From Bacillus zhangzhouensis (GTDB lineage Bacteria; Bacillota; Bacilli; Bacillales; Bacillaceae): DNA of 64,000 nucleotides. The number at the start of each line of letters is the position of its first letter. Positions within the stretch are counted from its first letter, which is position 1. The notes beneath the pieces are model-generated. The model saw only the letters and a program-made list of their open reading frames with translations, ran no database searches and was not told where the DNA came from. The translations under genes were made by a program, and so were the position numbers. The stretch lies in NCBI GenBank assembly GCA_025809375.1, contig CP099514.1:868001-932000 (forward strand). The letters are read 5' to 3'. Positions 36,731 to 45,284 of the stretch are shown in pieces.

Positions 36731-37874
36731 ATTTTGCGGCTTTATAATCTGGATGTCTTTTTGCCCAGACATGATGTAAGAATCGAAAAAACGGTGGCAA
36801 CATGGCAATCACAAGAATGATTCTAACGACTTGTACAGCTACTACAAAGGTTGAGTCCTCATGGAGTGTGACGGCTGTTGTTGCCATTTCTGCAATACCG
36901 CCAGGCGAAAAGGCAAGAATGGCTGTAATGACAGAAATCCCTGTGACCTCAGCAATGGCAATTGAACTGAGAACCGTTGCAGCAATCAGTCCAGCTGAGC
37001 TGACGACGGCTACAATTAATGTGTTTTTAAGCCCGACAAACATCTGTTTATTCATTTTTGAACCGATGGTTGCACCTAGAAATACCTGTGATGCGATATT
37101 CGCTTGTGCTGGCCAATAAGGAATCAAATCATGACCTATGAGCGCACCTGCACCTACTTGAAGAGCTGCAACGCCTAACATGCTGCCAATCAACCAAGGG
37201 GCAGGGAAATGAAGACGAACCGCCAGGCGTGACATAAGCCAGGCACCTAAAATAAGTGCAGCAGTCCACGAGATATTTGACAGGGTGAAAACGCCGGATG
37301 AAAAGGCGCTCCCTTGCACGGCTGCAGCTGTATCCGCTGGATTTTTTGTATTTAAATAGAACACCGTAAATGGGATGGTGATTACTACCATTAATACACG
37401 TGTTGTTTGTACGAGACTGACAACGGCTGTATTTGCTCCAACCTCTTGGGCAATCCCTGGCATAGCAGATAAACCGCCTGGTGCTGTTCCGACAAAGCTG
37501 GTCAACATATCTGTTTTACTCAGCTTCCATAAGGCAAAGCCAGAGAGCATCGCCAGTAGAATAGAAAAAACGAGCATGAAGCTCACAGGGAGCCAATGTT
37601 CAGCAAAAATATGAAGAACTTTTATGTTCATTTTCTGTCCGAGTTCGATTCCGAGAATAAATTGACCAAGGAGTAGCCATCTGCTGTGAATACGCAAGGT
37701 GTTGTTTCCTTTACGCTGAAACAGGGTGGGATGGCGCATGGCAATAAATGCTGCTGTAATTAATGTGCCGACCATCCAGCCGATAGACATGCCTGTTAAA
37801 GACAAAAGAAATCCACCTAAACCGCTTGTCGCGATCAAAATGAGATCGGTTCGAAGGCTGTTTCCTTGTTTCAT
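36729..37874 (-). CDS. AbrB-family (PF05145-type) integral membrane protein
   Basis: A 381-residue protein with about ten membrane segments arranged as two similar halves. Each half carries a GWMVGTLITAAF/PAPWLIGSMLGVAAL-type stretch and the conserved motifs GTAPGGLSAM and FSPGGIAEMATTA. This is the membrane 'AbrB' (sometimes labelled ammonia monooxygenase) family, unrelated to the transition-state regulator AbrB. Function unknown, presumably a transporter. It is the last chromosomal gene before the conjugative element. Confidence 0.82.
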   Translation of the reverse strand: MKQGNSLRTDLILIATSGLGGFLLSLTGMSIGWMVGTLITAAFIAMRHPTLFQRKGNNTLRIHSRWLLLGQFILGIELGQKMNIKVLHIFAEHWLPVSFMLVFSILLAMLSGFALWKLSKTDMLTSFVGTAPGGLSAMPGIAQEVGANTAVVSLVQTTRVLMVVITIPFTVFYLNTKNPADTAAAVQGSAFSSGVFTLSNISWTAALILGAWLMSRLAVRLHFPAPWLIGSMLGVAALQVGAGALIGHDLIPYWPAQANIASQVFLGATIGSKMNKQMFVGLKNTLIVAVVSSAGLIAATVLSSIAIAEVTGISVITAILAFSPGGIAEMATTAVTLHEDSTFVVAVQVVRIILVIAMLPPFFRFLHHVWAKRHPDYKAAK

Positions 37875-37931
37875 CACATGTAAACCTTCTTCCTATAAAT
37901 TTGTTCAGTAAGTGAAATGTTGTTATCTTCA

Positions 37932-38289
37932 CTATAATACAAAAGTCTTTATAAATAAAATACGAATTTTTTTACCATTTTCATAAGATGATCTTATCAA
38001 GAGCCTGTCTGCATGTTGATAAAAGTAAAGATGTCATTTTCACCAAAAATAAAGACAATATACAACGATTTTCCCCTATTTTAGTTATCAGTTGACCAAC
38101 ATTTTTATTTACACTACAATGCTTATTATTAATTAAGTTTTTATTGATAGAAATGCTTATTTCAGTTATGTTGATTATGTAAAAATACGTTAAATTATAT
38201 CAATTTTATTAGTTATGGAGTATTTGTGGAGTACAATACTCCATTTTTTCGTTCTCAATAAAGAAAAAAGAAATGAGCTGTACTCATTT
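37932..38289. other. AT-rich junction holding the presumed left end (attL) of the ICE
   Basis: Between the AbrB-family gene and int there is no gene, and no tRNA on either strand. A perfect 10-bp inverted repeat ATGGAGTATT/AATACTCCAT at 38215-38244 followed by a T-run, and a GAAATGAG/CTCATTTC hairpin at 38270-38290 overlapping the int stop, are the only structures. The left attachment site must lie in or near this stretch. The right end is outside the window, so the core cannot be defined. Confidence 0.5.
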
Positions 38290-39420
38290 CTAAAGGAACG
38301 ACAAAGAATCTAATTTTTTTGAAAGTTGCTTTTGTCTGTTAGGGAACAGATGTCCATAGGTATCTAAAGTGAATGTTACTGATTTGTGTCCTAAGCGTTC
38401 GGAAATTAATAGTAATTCTTCACCTTGATGAATTAGTAGAGAAACATGTGAATGTCTAAAACCATGAAATTTAATTATTTTTAAAGATTGATTTGTTGAA
38501 TCTTTAATCTTATGACATGTGTCTTTGATGAGTTGGTTGATATAATGAGTGCTGGGGATTTTCCCATCCTTTTCAAATATTGGAGTCTGTGGTGTTTGAA
38601 TTAAACCTAATTCATCGTATCTTTTTTTCTGTTGAGTTCTCAATTTTATTAACATTTCGGTTAGTTTTTTGTTTATGCTTATCGTTCTTATAGAATTGGG
38701 TGTTTTGGGTGAAGTGATGATATTTTTTTTATTAAATCTGTGATAGGTTTTGTTGATGGATATTGTTCCTTCAATTGTATCTAAATCCTCCCATGTTATC
38801 GCTTGTGCTTCTCCTATTCTTGTACCCGTCAAATATGCAAATGTGTATAGTGTCTTATAATATTCTTGCTTGGGGGTTAGAAAACTTATAAATAATTTGA
38901 AGTCTTCTGGAGTCCAGATTATTATTTTATTAGAAGTGTCTCTAAGATTCTTTACATCAGTGCAAGGATTCTTTTTGACAAGCCCTTCTTTTACTCCTGT
39001 TGAAAAAATGTTATGTAGGATTACCATAATTTGATTAATTGTCGATACTTTTAAGCCTTGATTTATTAAGTGTTGTCTGAAATTTGTTATTTCTGTGTAT
39101 GTGATTTTATTTACAAGTGAATTTTTGAAGAATGGAACAATATGTTTATTAATTGAAAGTGTTCTGTTGTGTACAGTAACTTCTTTTAGATGTTGTTCCA
39201 TATGATTAAAGTATAAAGCTATTAAATATTTGAATTTTGTGTTCTTTCCATAATCTAATTCACCATTTCGATATTTACTTTTAATTCGATAATATATTTC
39301 TTCAGCTTCTTTTTTGGTGGCGGCAATTTTAGTTTTTCTTCTTCTTGCTCCTGTTATAGGGTCGAAACCTACACTTATATCTACCTTATATTTGCCATTA
39401 GTCATTTTTTTGATAGGCAT
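38290..39420 (-). CDS. int: ICE integrase (tyrosine recombinase)
   Basis: A 376-residue phage-type integrase. The N-terminal arm-binding region (GKYKVDISVGFDPITGARRR) is followed by a SAM-like core-binding domain and a catalytic domain with GTRIGEAQAITWEDL (first Arg, near 200), HGFRHSHVSLL (His-x-x-Arg) and DTYGHLFP (nucleophile Tyr near 358). It integrates and, with Xis, excises the element. Size and gene order int-immA-immR match ICEBs1. Stop 38290, at the left edge of the element. Confidence 0.94.
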   Translation of the reverse strand: MPIKKMTNGKYKVDISVGFDPITGARRRKTKIAATKKEAEEIYYRIKSKYRNGELDYGKNTKFKYLIALYFNHMEQHLKEVTVHNRTLSINKHIVPFFKNSLVNKITYTEITNFRQHLINQGLKVSTINQIMVILHNIFSTGVKEGLVKKNPCTDVKNLRDTSNKIIIWTPEDFKLFISFLTPKQEYYKTLYTFAYLTGTRIGEAQAITWEDLDTIEGTISINKTYHRFNKKNIITSPKTPNSIRTISINKKLTEMLIKLRTQQKKRYDELGLIQTPQTPIFEKDGKIPSTHYINQLIKDTCHKIKDSTNQSLKIIKFHGFRHSHVSLLIHQGEELLLISERLGHKSVTFTLDTYGHLFPNRQKQLSKKLDSLSFL

Positions 39421-39434
39421 ATTTAAACTCCTTT

Positions 39435-39950
39435 CTAGACAATTATTTTCCCAACGTTCTGAAAGTTTTGAGGAGCTTGACTAAACATGCGAAGCTGCAC
39501 AGCTTTTTGTTCTACAATAAATTCTGGTAAGTCGTTGATGAAGGCAATTTGTTGTATTTTCCACTTGTTGAGGTGGTAAGTAGATGTATTTAACAGATTA
39601 TCAGGTAGTAACAGTTCAGCAGCAAAAATATTTGCTTGATCTTCAAATTTTTTTTCTAACTCAATTGAACAATTTTGTAATTTGAAAGAGTTCAAATCTT
39701 TGTGGAGATAATAGTGTCCTAGTTCGTGAGCTATTCCGAATTTTTCCCATTCATAATTAGAATTTATGTGTATAAGATAAGTGTCCGTATTCTCATGATA
39801 TTGCAAACATCCTCTTACGGTACCGAGGTCGTTTTTGAGGATTGGTATATTTAAAGATTGGCAAATATTATAAATGTCGTTGCTATTATGTTCTTTTATT
39901 AAGTGTTGTACTTTGTGTTTTATTCTTTTATCTGTATAAATCGTAATCAC
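39435..39950 (-). CDS. immA: anti-repressor metalloprotease ImmA
   Basis: A 171-residue protein with the zinc-protease motif IAHELGHYYLHKDL near residue 75 and a downstream FEDQANIFAAELLLPD typical of the family. In ICEBs1, ImmA cleaves the repressor ImmR when RecA is activated by DNA damage or when the Rap protein is free of its peptide, which induces excision. It overlaps immR by four bases, so the pair is translated together. Confidence 0.93.
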   Translation of the reverse strand: MITIYTDKRIKHKVQHLIKEHNSNDIYNICQSLNIPILKNDLGTVRGCLQYHENTDTYLIHINSNYEWEKFGIAHELGHYYLHKDLNSFKLQNCSIELEKKFEDQANIFAAELLLPDNLLNTSTYHLNKWKIQQIAFINDLPEFIVEQKAVQLRMFSQAPQNFQNVGKIIV

Positions 39951-40318
39951 TCTTTCTTTTTCATGGCTTCGGCATACTCGATACCATTTTTTAATGCTTT
40001 CTTTATTAAAATTGCTGTTTCCTCATCAATGTCACCATTTTTGAGGAACATTAGTGTTTTTTCTTCTTTTAATTCTTCAATTGCTTCATTAATGGCTTTT
40101 TCTAGATTGTTTCGTTCTTTGCTTGGACGATCTAATAAATAATCCGTTGAAACATCAAAAAAGTTGGCTATTTTGTTTAATGTGTCACTTGTTGGGAGTA
40201 TTTCTTCATTCTCGAAGCGAGCGATAGAACTCTGACTTAAATATAAAAGTTGTGCAAGTTCTTTTTGAGTAAGTTTTTTTGATTTTCTTAAAGACTTTAA
40301 TTTATAACCAAAGCTCAT
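39947..40318 (-). CDS. immR: ICE repressor ImmR
   Basis: A 123-residue repressor: an N-terminal Cro/cI helix-turn-helix (MSFGYKLKSLRKSKKLTQ then KELAQLLYLSQSSIARFENE) and a charged C-terminal part that is the ImmA target in ICEBs1. It represses Pxis, controls its own promoter and gives immunity. ATG 40318 has GAGGTCGG upstream and lines up with known ImmR N-termini; the frame extends to 40402 but that part lies in the operator region. Confidence 0.93.
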   Translation of the reverse strand: MSFGYKLKSLRKSKKLTQKELAQLLYLSQSSIARFENEEILPTSDTLNKIANFFDVSTDYLLDRPSKERNNLEKAINEAIEELKEEKTLMFLKNGDIDEETAILIKKALKNGIEYAEAMKKKE

Positions 40319-40387
40319 ATTTCCGACCTCTTTTTTTCTTATAATATTACATATAGTAATAAAATAAACAATAAACATTGGCTTTTT

Positions 40388-40464
40388 ATGCGTAATATGC
40401 ATTTTTTATGTTGACTTAATGCGTATACTCATTTATAATAGAGTTAAGAAATGATTATACGCAT
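40388..40464 (+). promoter_or_regulatory. Pxis promoter with ImmR-type operator repeats
   Basis: -35 TTGACT (40411-40416) and -10 TATAAT (40434-40439) are 17 bp apart and point to xis. Three related sites overlap: ATGCGTAATATGCAT (40388-40402), ATGCGTATA in the spacer (40419-40427) and its exact inverse TATACGCAT (40456-40464). This is the arrangement expected for repression by ImmR across the divergent immR/xis region. Confidence 0.82.
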
Positions 40465-40482
40465 ATTTTGAAGGAGGATATG

Positions 40483-40674
40483 ATGAGTTTTTTAAACTGC
40501 AAAGATGTTCAAAAAATCTTGAATGTTAAACAAGCAACTGCATATGAAGTTATTAGGAAATTAAATGCGCAACTAAGAAAGCAGGGGTATCAAGTTGTTA
40601 GAGGTAGAGTTGATAAAAGTTACTTTGAAAAAAGCTACCTTTATTCTGATAGTCGGGAAAAGGTGACAAGCTAA
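40483..40674 (+). CDS. xis: excisionase Xis
   Basis: A 63-residue protein with a winged-helix excisionase core (LNCKDVQKILNVKQATAYEV then IRKLNAQLRKQGYQVVRGRV). With Int it drives excision of the element. ATG 40483 is chosen because AAGGAGG ends five bases upstream; the immediately preceding ATG would be only two bases away. It is the first gene of the long rightward ICE operon. Confidence 0.88.
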   Translation: MSFLNCKDVQKILNVKQATAYEVIRKLNAQLRKQGYQVVRGRVDKSYFEKSYLYSDSREKVTS

Positions 40675-40916
40675 TGAACTATCCTCAAACAAAAGACATA
40701 ATGAGAAAGGCTGTATTATTAGCAAAGCGGCTTGAAGGGGATTGGTCAGCGAGAATGAAGATGGCACTAAATAATGTGTACATAGACCATTATTTATCGC
40801 AGCCGCTAACAAAAGATGTTGTTGAAAAACTTCTGTTGAAAGGTATGTCATTTCGTAAAATTAAGAAACATTATAAGGTTGGCATGGATCAAATTTCCTC
40901 TCTTCTCGCTAAATGA
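40674..40916 (+). CDS. small early ICE protein (YdzL position)
   Basis: An 80-residue basic protein with a C-terminal LLLKGMSFRKIKKHYKVGMDQISSLL that reads like a helix-turn-helix. Its start overlaps the xis stop. In ICEBs1 the gene after xis is ydzL, of similar length; I infer the same position but cannot confirm homology. Possibly DNA binding. Confidence 0.65.
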   Translation: MNYPQTKDIMRKAVLLAKRLEGDWSARMKMALNNVYIDHYLSQPLTKDVVEKLLLKGMSFRKIKKHYKVGMDQISSLLAK

Positions 40917-40962
40917 ATAGTGTGAGTTTACACCACTATATGAGCAAGAGAAATGAAATGTA

Positions 40963-41256
40963 GTGAGTAGGATGAGTCTTTTGGAACTTTTAAATCAATC
41001 TCTAAAGAGATTTGAAGATCAAAAAGAACCAATTACATTTGCTCTAGCGGCAGTGATTCAAAAGAAGATAGATGATTCACTGAACAAAGAATATGAGGAA
41101 TTTGATCAATGGTTTAGACAAACGTTTTATGATTCAGATGGGAAGCCTATGCAATATTTTAGGGTTCCTGTAATAGATGAATCACCAGTCATATTTGGTG
41201 GTAAACCAAAAGTTATTCTTTTGAATGGCCCATATGTGAGTGGAGTGTCTGTTTAA
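40963..41256 (+). CDS. hypothetical early ICE protein
   Basis: A 97-residue soluble protein: an N-terminal amphipathic helical half (LLELLNQSLKRFEDQKEPIT) and a second half with the pattern QYFRVPVIDESPVIFGGKP. No domain recognised. The start may be GTG 40963 or the ATG three codons on; no good ribosome site is visible for either. In ICEBs1 ydcO is near this place; homology unverified. Confidence 0.5.
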   Translation: MSRMSLLELLNQSLKRFEDQKEPITFALAAVIQKKIDDSLNKEYEEFDQWFRQTFYDSDGKPMQYFRVPVIDESPVIFGGKPKVILLNGPYVSGVSV

Positions 41257-41259
41257 AAA

Positions 41260-41589
41260 AGAAATAGTGTTCCTTGAAAAATACATAAAGACAAAAAAAG
41301 CGCCTTGATATTCATCAAGAGCACCTTATATAAAACATAGACACTTTTATTATAAGGCTTCTTGAATGAAATGTCATGCGTGAGTATTTGACGATTAACA
41401 GTAATCATGTTTCAAATACTGTAGCAGGCTAGAAGAAGCGTGCGAAATAGCTGTAAGCAGCTTGATGATCATAAATGGTCTACTAGGTTGCCATGACTGG
41501 CTATGCTGTGAGCGACTGATAAGCGCCATGAGGACAGATTCAGAGTCGGAGCGATTCTTTTTTAAAATATAAGAGATGGAGGTTATGAA
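41260..41589. other. 330-bp non-coding segment in the early ICE operon
   Basis: It contains a GCGCCTTGAT/ATCAAGAGCACC terminator-like hairpin near 41299-41325. A second part (about 41395-41570) has several short stems (AGCTG-TAAG-CAGCT, GCCA-TGAC-TGGC) and GC content higher than its surroundings. The only long frame here is leftward and has no ribosome site. Possible attenuator or structured RNA; not assigned. Confidence 0.4.
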
Positions 41590-41793
41590 ATGACCATCCA
41601 ATACTTTAGAGATTCAGAAGGTAAAAAAGGTTCAATTGGAACACAGGTAAATGAAATTAGTTGTGCGGGTTCTGTGATTGCGAAAACTCTTACTGTAGAC
41701 CAAATAATTAGCAAGGGCAGGGCTGGAGTTCGTCTATATTTTAAAGAAGGCGGCTATGCAGGATCGAAGTTAGTTAAAATTATTGAAAAATAA
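41590..41793 (+). CDS. small ICE protein of unknown function
   Basis: A 67-residue protein with alternating beta-like segments (FRDSEGKKGSIGTQVNEIS and AGVRLYFKEGGYAGSKLVKI). A GGAGG site lies about nine bases before the ATG. Directly upstream of helP and presumably co-expressed. No family recognised. Confidence 0.62.
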   Translation: MTIQYFRDSEGKKGSIGTQVNEISCAGSVIAKTLTVDQIISKGRAGVRLYFKEGGYAGSKLVKIIEK

Positions 41794-41829
41794 AAATCGT
41801 GATGAACACGTAAAAAGAGGAGATTTATA

Positions 41830-42213
41830 ATGGAATTGAAATTTATTGTACCTAATATTGCAGAAACTTTTGGCGAAGTTAAATTTATGGGCTTTAATCG
41901 TGAACGATTTGTTTATGATCGAGTGCGTCAACAAAGAACGGATCAATTGGAATCAAGAACTTATAATCTAGGGTCTAGTTGCCAAGGTGGTCAGATCGAA
42001 GTTACAGTACCAGCAGCGGTCGAACTTAAAGAGTTCGATTTTATGAGTGATGTAGAATTGGTAAACCCGATTATCCAAGCACAAGCTCGTGCCAATGGAA
42101 ACTTTGCTAATTTAACGTGGACTGTTGTCGCTGATGATATTGTGCAAAAGGGTTCAAATGCTAATGCTGCAAAAGTAACACCATCAGCCCCAGCAACAAA
42201 TGACAAAAAGTAA
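41830..42213 (+). CDS. helP: HelP helicase-processivity protein (DUF961)
   Basis: A 127-residue protein of the DUF961/YdcP family: MELKFIVPNIAETFGEVKF at the start, a central conserved RTYNLGSSCQGGQIEVTVP and a flexible Ala/Thr/Ser-rich tail. In ICEBs1 HelP increases processivity of the host helicase PcrA during rolling-circle replication and transfer. AGAGGAG precedes the ATG. It sits between the early genes and conQ as in ICEBs1. Confidence 0.88.
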   Translation: MELKFIVPNIAETFGEVKFMGFNRERFVYDRVRQQRTDQLESRTYNLGSSCQGGQIEVTVPAAVELKEFDFMSDVELVNPIIQAQARANGNFANLTWTVVADDIVQKGSNANAAKVTPSAPATNDKK

Positions 42214-42228
42214 TAGTGTTAGGGGTGA

Positions 42229-43686
42229 ATGACCATTTCTAAACTATGGAAGTATAAAGGGACAAAGATTCATCCTAGACATAAAAATAACGTGTTAATA
42301 ACAGGTGCATTTATCAGTGTGCCTGTTTTTTTGTTGCTGATGATTCTTTTTTGGAAAGACCATCTTTGGATTTTATACGAAAAAGGTGTTGAAGATACAT
42401 TTCAAAACTTCACTTTTAATAAGCCATTAATTATTAAAAGTTTATTGGTGTCTCTCATAGTACCTGCGGCTTTAATTTTTATATGGTATTACATCTTTCA
42501 TCATAACTACAAAAAAATTTATCACAGACAGAAAATAGCACGAATGATATTTTCTAATAAATTCTATGAAACAAAAAGTGTTAGGAGTAAGATCACAGAA
42601 AAAACCGTTCAAAAAATATCGTATTTCCCAAGATTCTATTATCGAGTAAAAGACAATCATATCATCATCAAAATTGCTATGGATATGAGTCGTTTTCAAC
42701 AAAGGTTTATGGAATTAGGTAGGGAGTTTGAAAACGGCTTATTTTGTGATTTGGTATCAACTGATATGGAAGATGGTTTTTTTACCTACAAACTGCTTTA
42801 TGATGCAGGGAGAAACCGAATAGGGATCAATGAAGCATTAGTTGAAAAAGGGTCTATGACTTTAATGAAACATATTAAATGGGGGTTTGATAAACTGCCA
42901 CATATGCTCATTAGTGGTGGTACAGGTGGAGGAAAAACATACTTCATCCTTACTCTTGTAAAGTCTCTGGTTGCATCTGGGGCAGATGTCCGTATATTAG
43001 ACCCTAAAAATGCGGATTTGGCAGACTTAGAAGAAGTTCTCGAAGGGAAGGTTTTTTCTCGTAAAAACGGTATTATGATGACTTTGCGAAAGTCTGTTGA
43101 GGACATGATGCAAAGAATGGATGATATGAAAAATCATCCGAATTATAGAACTGGTGAAAACTATTCCTATTTGGGATATAAACCTGTTTTTATCATATTT
43201 GATGAGTACGTGGCATTTATGGATATGCTCGATTTCAAGGAACGTGAAACCGCAATGCAAGATATCAAGCAAATTATCATGCTCGGCAGACAGATGGGCT
43301 TTTTTCTCGTTGCTGGTGCTCAAAGACCAGACGCAAAATATTTTGCTGACGGAATAAGAGACCAATTCAATTTCAGAGTGTCTTTGGGAAAAATGAGTGA
43401 AACTGGTTACGGTATGTTATTTGGTGATACTGATAAAAAGTTCGTTGAAAAGGATATTAAAGGTAGAGGATATGCCTATGCAGGATCGGGCAATATTATG
43501 GAATTTTATAGCCCTTTAATACCTAGTGGCTATGATTTCCTAGAAGAAATCCGACTTGCTAAGGAAGGAACGCAGGGCGCGCAGGCGGCGACAGCCGCAA
43601 GCGGCAGCGAAAGCGACCGAAGTGACGACCAAGGAGGAGTGAGCGAAGCGAATGACGGAGGGGCAAGTAAAACCCCCCCACGCTAA
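42229..43686 (+). CDS. conQ: coupling protein ConQ (FtsK/HerA-type ATPase)
   Basis: A 485-residue type IV coupling protein. Two N-terminal membrane segments (about 25-45 and 68-90) are followed by an FtsK-like ATPase with Walker A SGGTGGGKTYF near residue 230 and Walker B PVFIIFDEY near 320. The last ~40 residues are Ala/Gly/Ser-rich and low-complexity, encoded by the GC-rich DNA leading into oriT. It brings the NicK-DNA complex to the secretion channel. The stop codon lies inside oriT. Confidence 0.93.
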   Translation: MTISKLWKYKGTKIHPRHKNNVLITGAFISVPVFLLLMILFWKDHLWILYEKGVEDTFQNFTFNKPLIIKSLLVSLIVPAALIFIWYYIFHHNYKKIYHRQKIARMIFSNKFYETKSVRSKITEKTVQKISYFPRFYYRVKDNHIIIKIAMDMSRFQQRFMELGREFENGLFCDLVSTDMEDGFFTYKLLYDAGRNRIGINEALVEKGSMTLMKHIKWGFDKLPHMLISGGTGGGKTYFILTLVKSLVASGADVRILDPKNADLADLEEVLEGKVFSRKNGIMMTLRKSVEDMMQRMDDMKNHPNYRTGENYSYLGYKPVFIIFDEYVAFMDMLDFKERETAMQDIKQIIMLGRQMGFFLVAGAQRPDAKYFADGIRDQFNFRVSLGKMSETGYGMLFGDTDKKFVEKDIKGRGYAYAGSGNIMEFYSPLIPSGYDFLEEIRLAKEGTQGAQAATAASGSESDRSDDQGGVSEANDGGASKTPPR

Positions 43687-43695
43687 CAGGGGGGT
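43672..43695 (+). other. oriT: origin of transfer oriT (24-bp GC-rich inverted repeat)
   Basis: ACCCCCC...GGGGGGT arms surround CACGCTAACA; the 24-bp sequence is the same as the ICEBs1 oriT as I remember it, overlapping the conQ stop and 14 bp before nicK. NicK relaxase nicks here to start rolling-circle replication and transfer. The GC-rich approach (43570-43670) contrasts with the AT-rich surroundings. Confidence 0.92.
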
Positions 43696-43709
43696 AGTAA
43701 TCGACTAAA

Positions 43710-44765
43710 ATGAAAAATAAAAACGCTGAAAATCCTTTAGTGTCAATGGTTGACTACGTAAGGGTAAGTTTTAAAACGAATGATATTGATGATATAATTG
43801 AAAATATATTGCATATTAACAGGGATTTTATGACGGAAAAGCAAACTGGATTTTATGGTTATATAGGAACTTGGGAAATGGACATGATCAAAGTTTTTTA
43901 TAGTGCTGAAGGTGATGAGAGAGGTACGTTAATTGAACTGTCAGGTAAAGGATGTAGACAGTTTGAATCATTTTTGCATTGCAGAAAGAAAACATGGTTT
44001 GATTTTTTTCAGGAATGTCTTGATCGGAATGGCAATTTCACAAGACTAGATATTGCAATAGATGATAGGAAAACATATTTTTCTATTCCTCGCCTTTTAG
44101 GAAGGGCTAGAAGAGGTTATTGTGTTTCAAGATTCAGAAATTCAGATTATAATGGCTCTTTTGCTTTGAGTGATGGAAGTGATCGTGGTACTACAATCTA
44201 TTTTGGTTCTAAAAAGTCCGATGCTTATATGTGTTTTTATCAGAAGGGATTTGAGCAGGCGGCTAAATATAATATTCCAGATGATGAAGTTGAGAATTGG
44301 AACAGGTATGAAATTCGATTAAAGAACGAAAGGGCAAAAAGTGCTGTCAATGCTTTGATTAAAGATAGAAACATGACTTATATAGCGTTGGCTGTAATTT
44401 CTAACTATATACGTTTTGTTAATCCAGATGAAAAGGTTGATAGAGAAAGTTGGAAGACAAGTAAATTTTGGGAAAAATTCATAGGTGATGTCGAGACGTT
44501 GCAACTTTATACAAAACCTCAAGCTGACTTTTATGAGAAATCTAGAAATTGGCTAAAGAATAGTTGTGCTCCTACTATGAAGATGATTCTAGAAGCAGAT
44601 AAGTCATTAGGGAATAGTCGACTATTGGACGTGATTTTAAATGCAGAGGATGGGGCTTTAGGAGAGAGCGATTTATTGAATATGATTTTTAATGCAGAGT
44701 TGAAGGAAAAGCATGAAAAGATGCTAGACACCTATTTAACCCCAATTCATGAAATGTTGGTTTGA
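43710..44765 (+). CDS. nicK: relaxase NicK
   Basis: A 351-residue relaxase of the Rep_trans/Tn916-Orf20 family, nearly the length of ICEBs1 NicK. Recognisable segments are MVDYVRVSFKTND, FTRLDIAIDD with metal-binding acidic residues, YFGSKKSDAYMCFYQKG and WNRYEIRLKNERA. The catalytic Tyr should be the YQKG tyrosine or a neighbour. It nicks at the adjacent oriT and covalently leads the strand. Confidence 0.93.
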   Translation: MKNKNAENPLVSMVDYVRVSFKTNDIDDIIENILHINRDFMTEKQTGFYGYIGTWEMDMIKVFYSAEGDERGTLIELSGKGCRQFESFLHCRKKTWFDFFQECLDRNGNFTRLDIAIDDRKTYFSIPRLLGRARRGYCVSRFRNSDYNGSFALSDGSDRGTTIYFGSKKSDAYMCFYQKGFEQAAKYNIPDDEVENWNRYEIRLKNERAKSAVNALIKDRNMTYIALAVISNYIRFVNPDEKVDRESWKTSKFWEKFIGDVETLQLYTKPQADFYEKSRNWLKNSCAPTMKMILEADKSLGNSRLLDVILNAEDGALGESDLLNMIFNAELKEKHEKMLDTYLTPIHEMLV

Positions 44766-44786
44766 TTATAGGTGCTTGCTGCAAAT

Positions 44787-45003
44787 AAACACAGGTGAAG
44801 CGAATAAGGCTTGTGTCAACGGTAAGCGGAGCGAAGTGAGCATTAAGGAGTTGAAACAATCAGCGCCCCCAAACCCTTTTAATGTCTCAAAAGGTCACCA
44901 CACCTTTTGAGCTGCCTACCGGCGAGGGAGTCCCCCGAAGAATCGGGGGAATAGGGGGGGTGAGTTCTTAAAGGATAGTCAAAAGACTGTCCTTTTTTGT
45001 TTC
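44787..45003 (+). repeat. sso1-like single-strand origin, copy 1
   Basis: A ~217-bp non-coding, structured segment directly after nicK, where ICEBs1 has its single-strand origin sso1. Hairpins: CTCAAAAGGT/ACCTTTTGAG (44886-44911, 10 bp perfect), CCCCCGA/TCGGGGG near 44936-44951, and a final AAAGGATAGTC/GACTGTCCTTT with T-run (44970-45000) that is also a terminator. An almost identical copy is at 49289-49502. Role in second-strand synthesis is inferred from location and structure. Confidence 0.75.
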
Positions 45004-45026
45004 CATAAAAAAGGGGGAGTAAGTGT

Positions 45027-45284
45027 TTGAGTGAAACAGTCCATGATCTGAAAATAATCCCTTCATTCTTTCGGGCAGTAAAAACAGGGGTGAAAGGGTT
45101 TGAAATTCGTAAAAATGACAGAAAATTTCAAGTTGGTGATGTCATTATGTTGCGTGAATATAATGAGGGTCGTTACACTGGTAGAATTGTTTTAGGTGAA
45201 ATCACTTTCGTGACAGATTTTGAACAAAAAGAAGGTTATGTAGTCTTCAATTTCAAAAGGGTTAGGGTGGGCGAAGATGTATGA
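45027..45284 (+). CDS. ASCH-like DUF3850 protein
   Basis: An 85-residue protein with the DUF3850/ASCH pattern: HDLKIIPSFFRAVKTGVKGF, then EIRKNDRKFQVGDVIMLREY and a final beta strand VVFNFKRV. ASCH-fold proteins are related to PUA-like RNA-binding domains and common in phages and mobile elements. TTG start, GGGGGAG upstream. It is the first gene of the cargo block after nicK. Role in the element unknown. Confidence 0.78.
   Translation: MSETVHDLKIIPSFFRAVKTGVKGFEIRKNDRKFQVGDVIMLREYNEGRYTGRIVLGEITFVTDFEQKEGYVVFNFKRVRVGEDV

Noticed and set aside
36729..37874. Label 'ammonia monooxygenase' for the AbrB-family gene
   Set aside because: No copper-site or monooxygenase features are visible; the motifs are those of the PF05145-type membrane family with unknown function.
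38100..38290. tRNA 3' end as attL
   Set aside because: I looked for a tRNA-like CCA end and acceptor/T-arm pairing on both strands and found none.
41395..41601. Leftward 68-codon frame in the early ICE region
   Set aside because: It opposes the operon and lacks a ribosome site. The DNA looks structured rather than coding.
43570..43671. GC-rich repetitive stretch at the conQ 3' end, at first suspected as foreign insertion
   Set aside because: ICEBs1-type elements have the same kind of Ala/Ser/Gly-rich conQ tail leading into oriT, so it belongs to the element.
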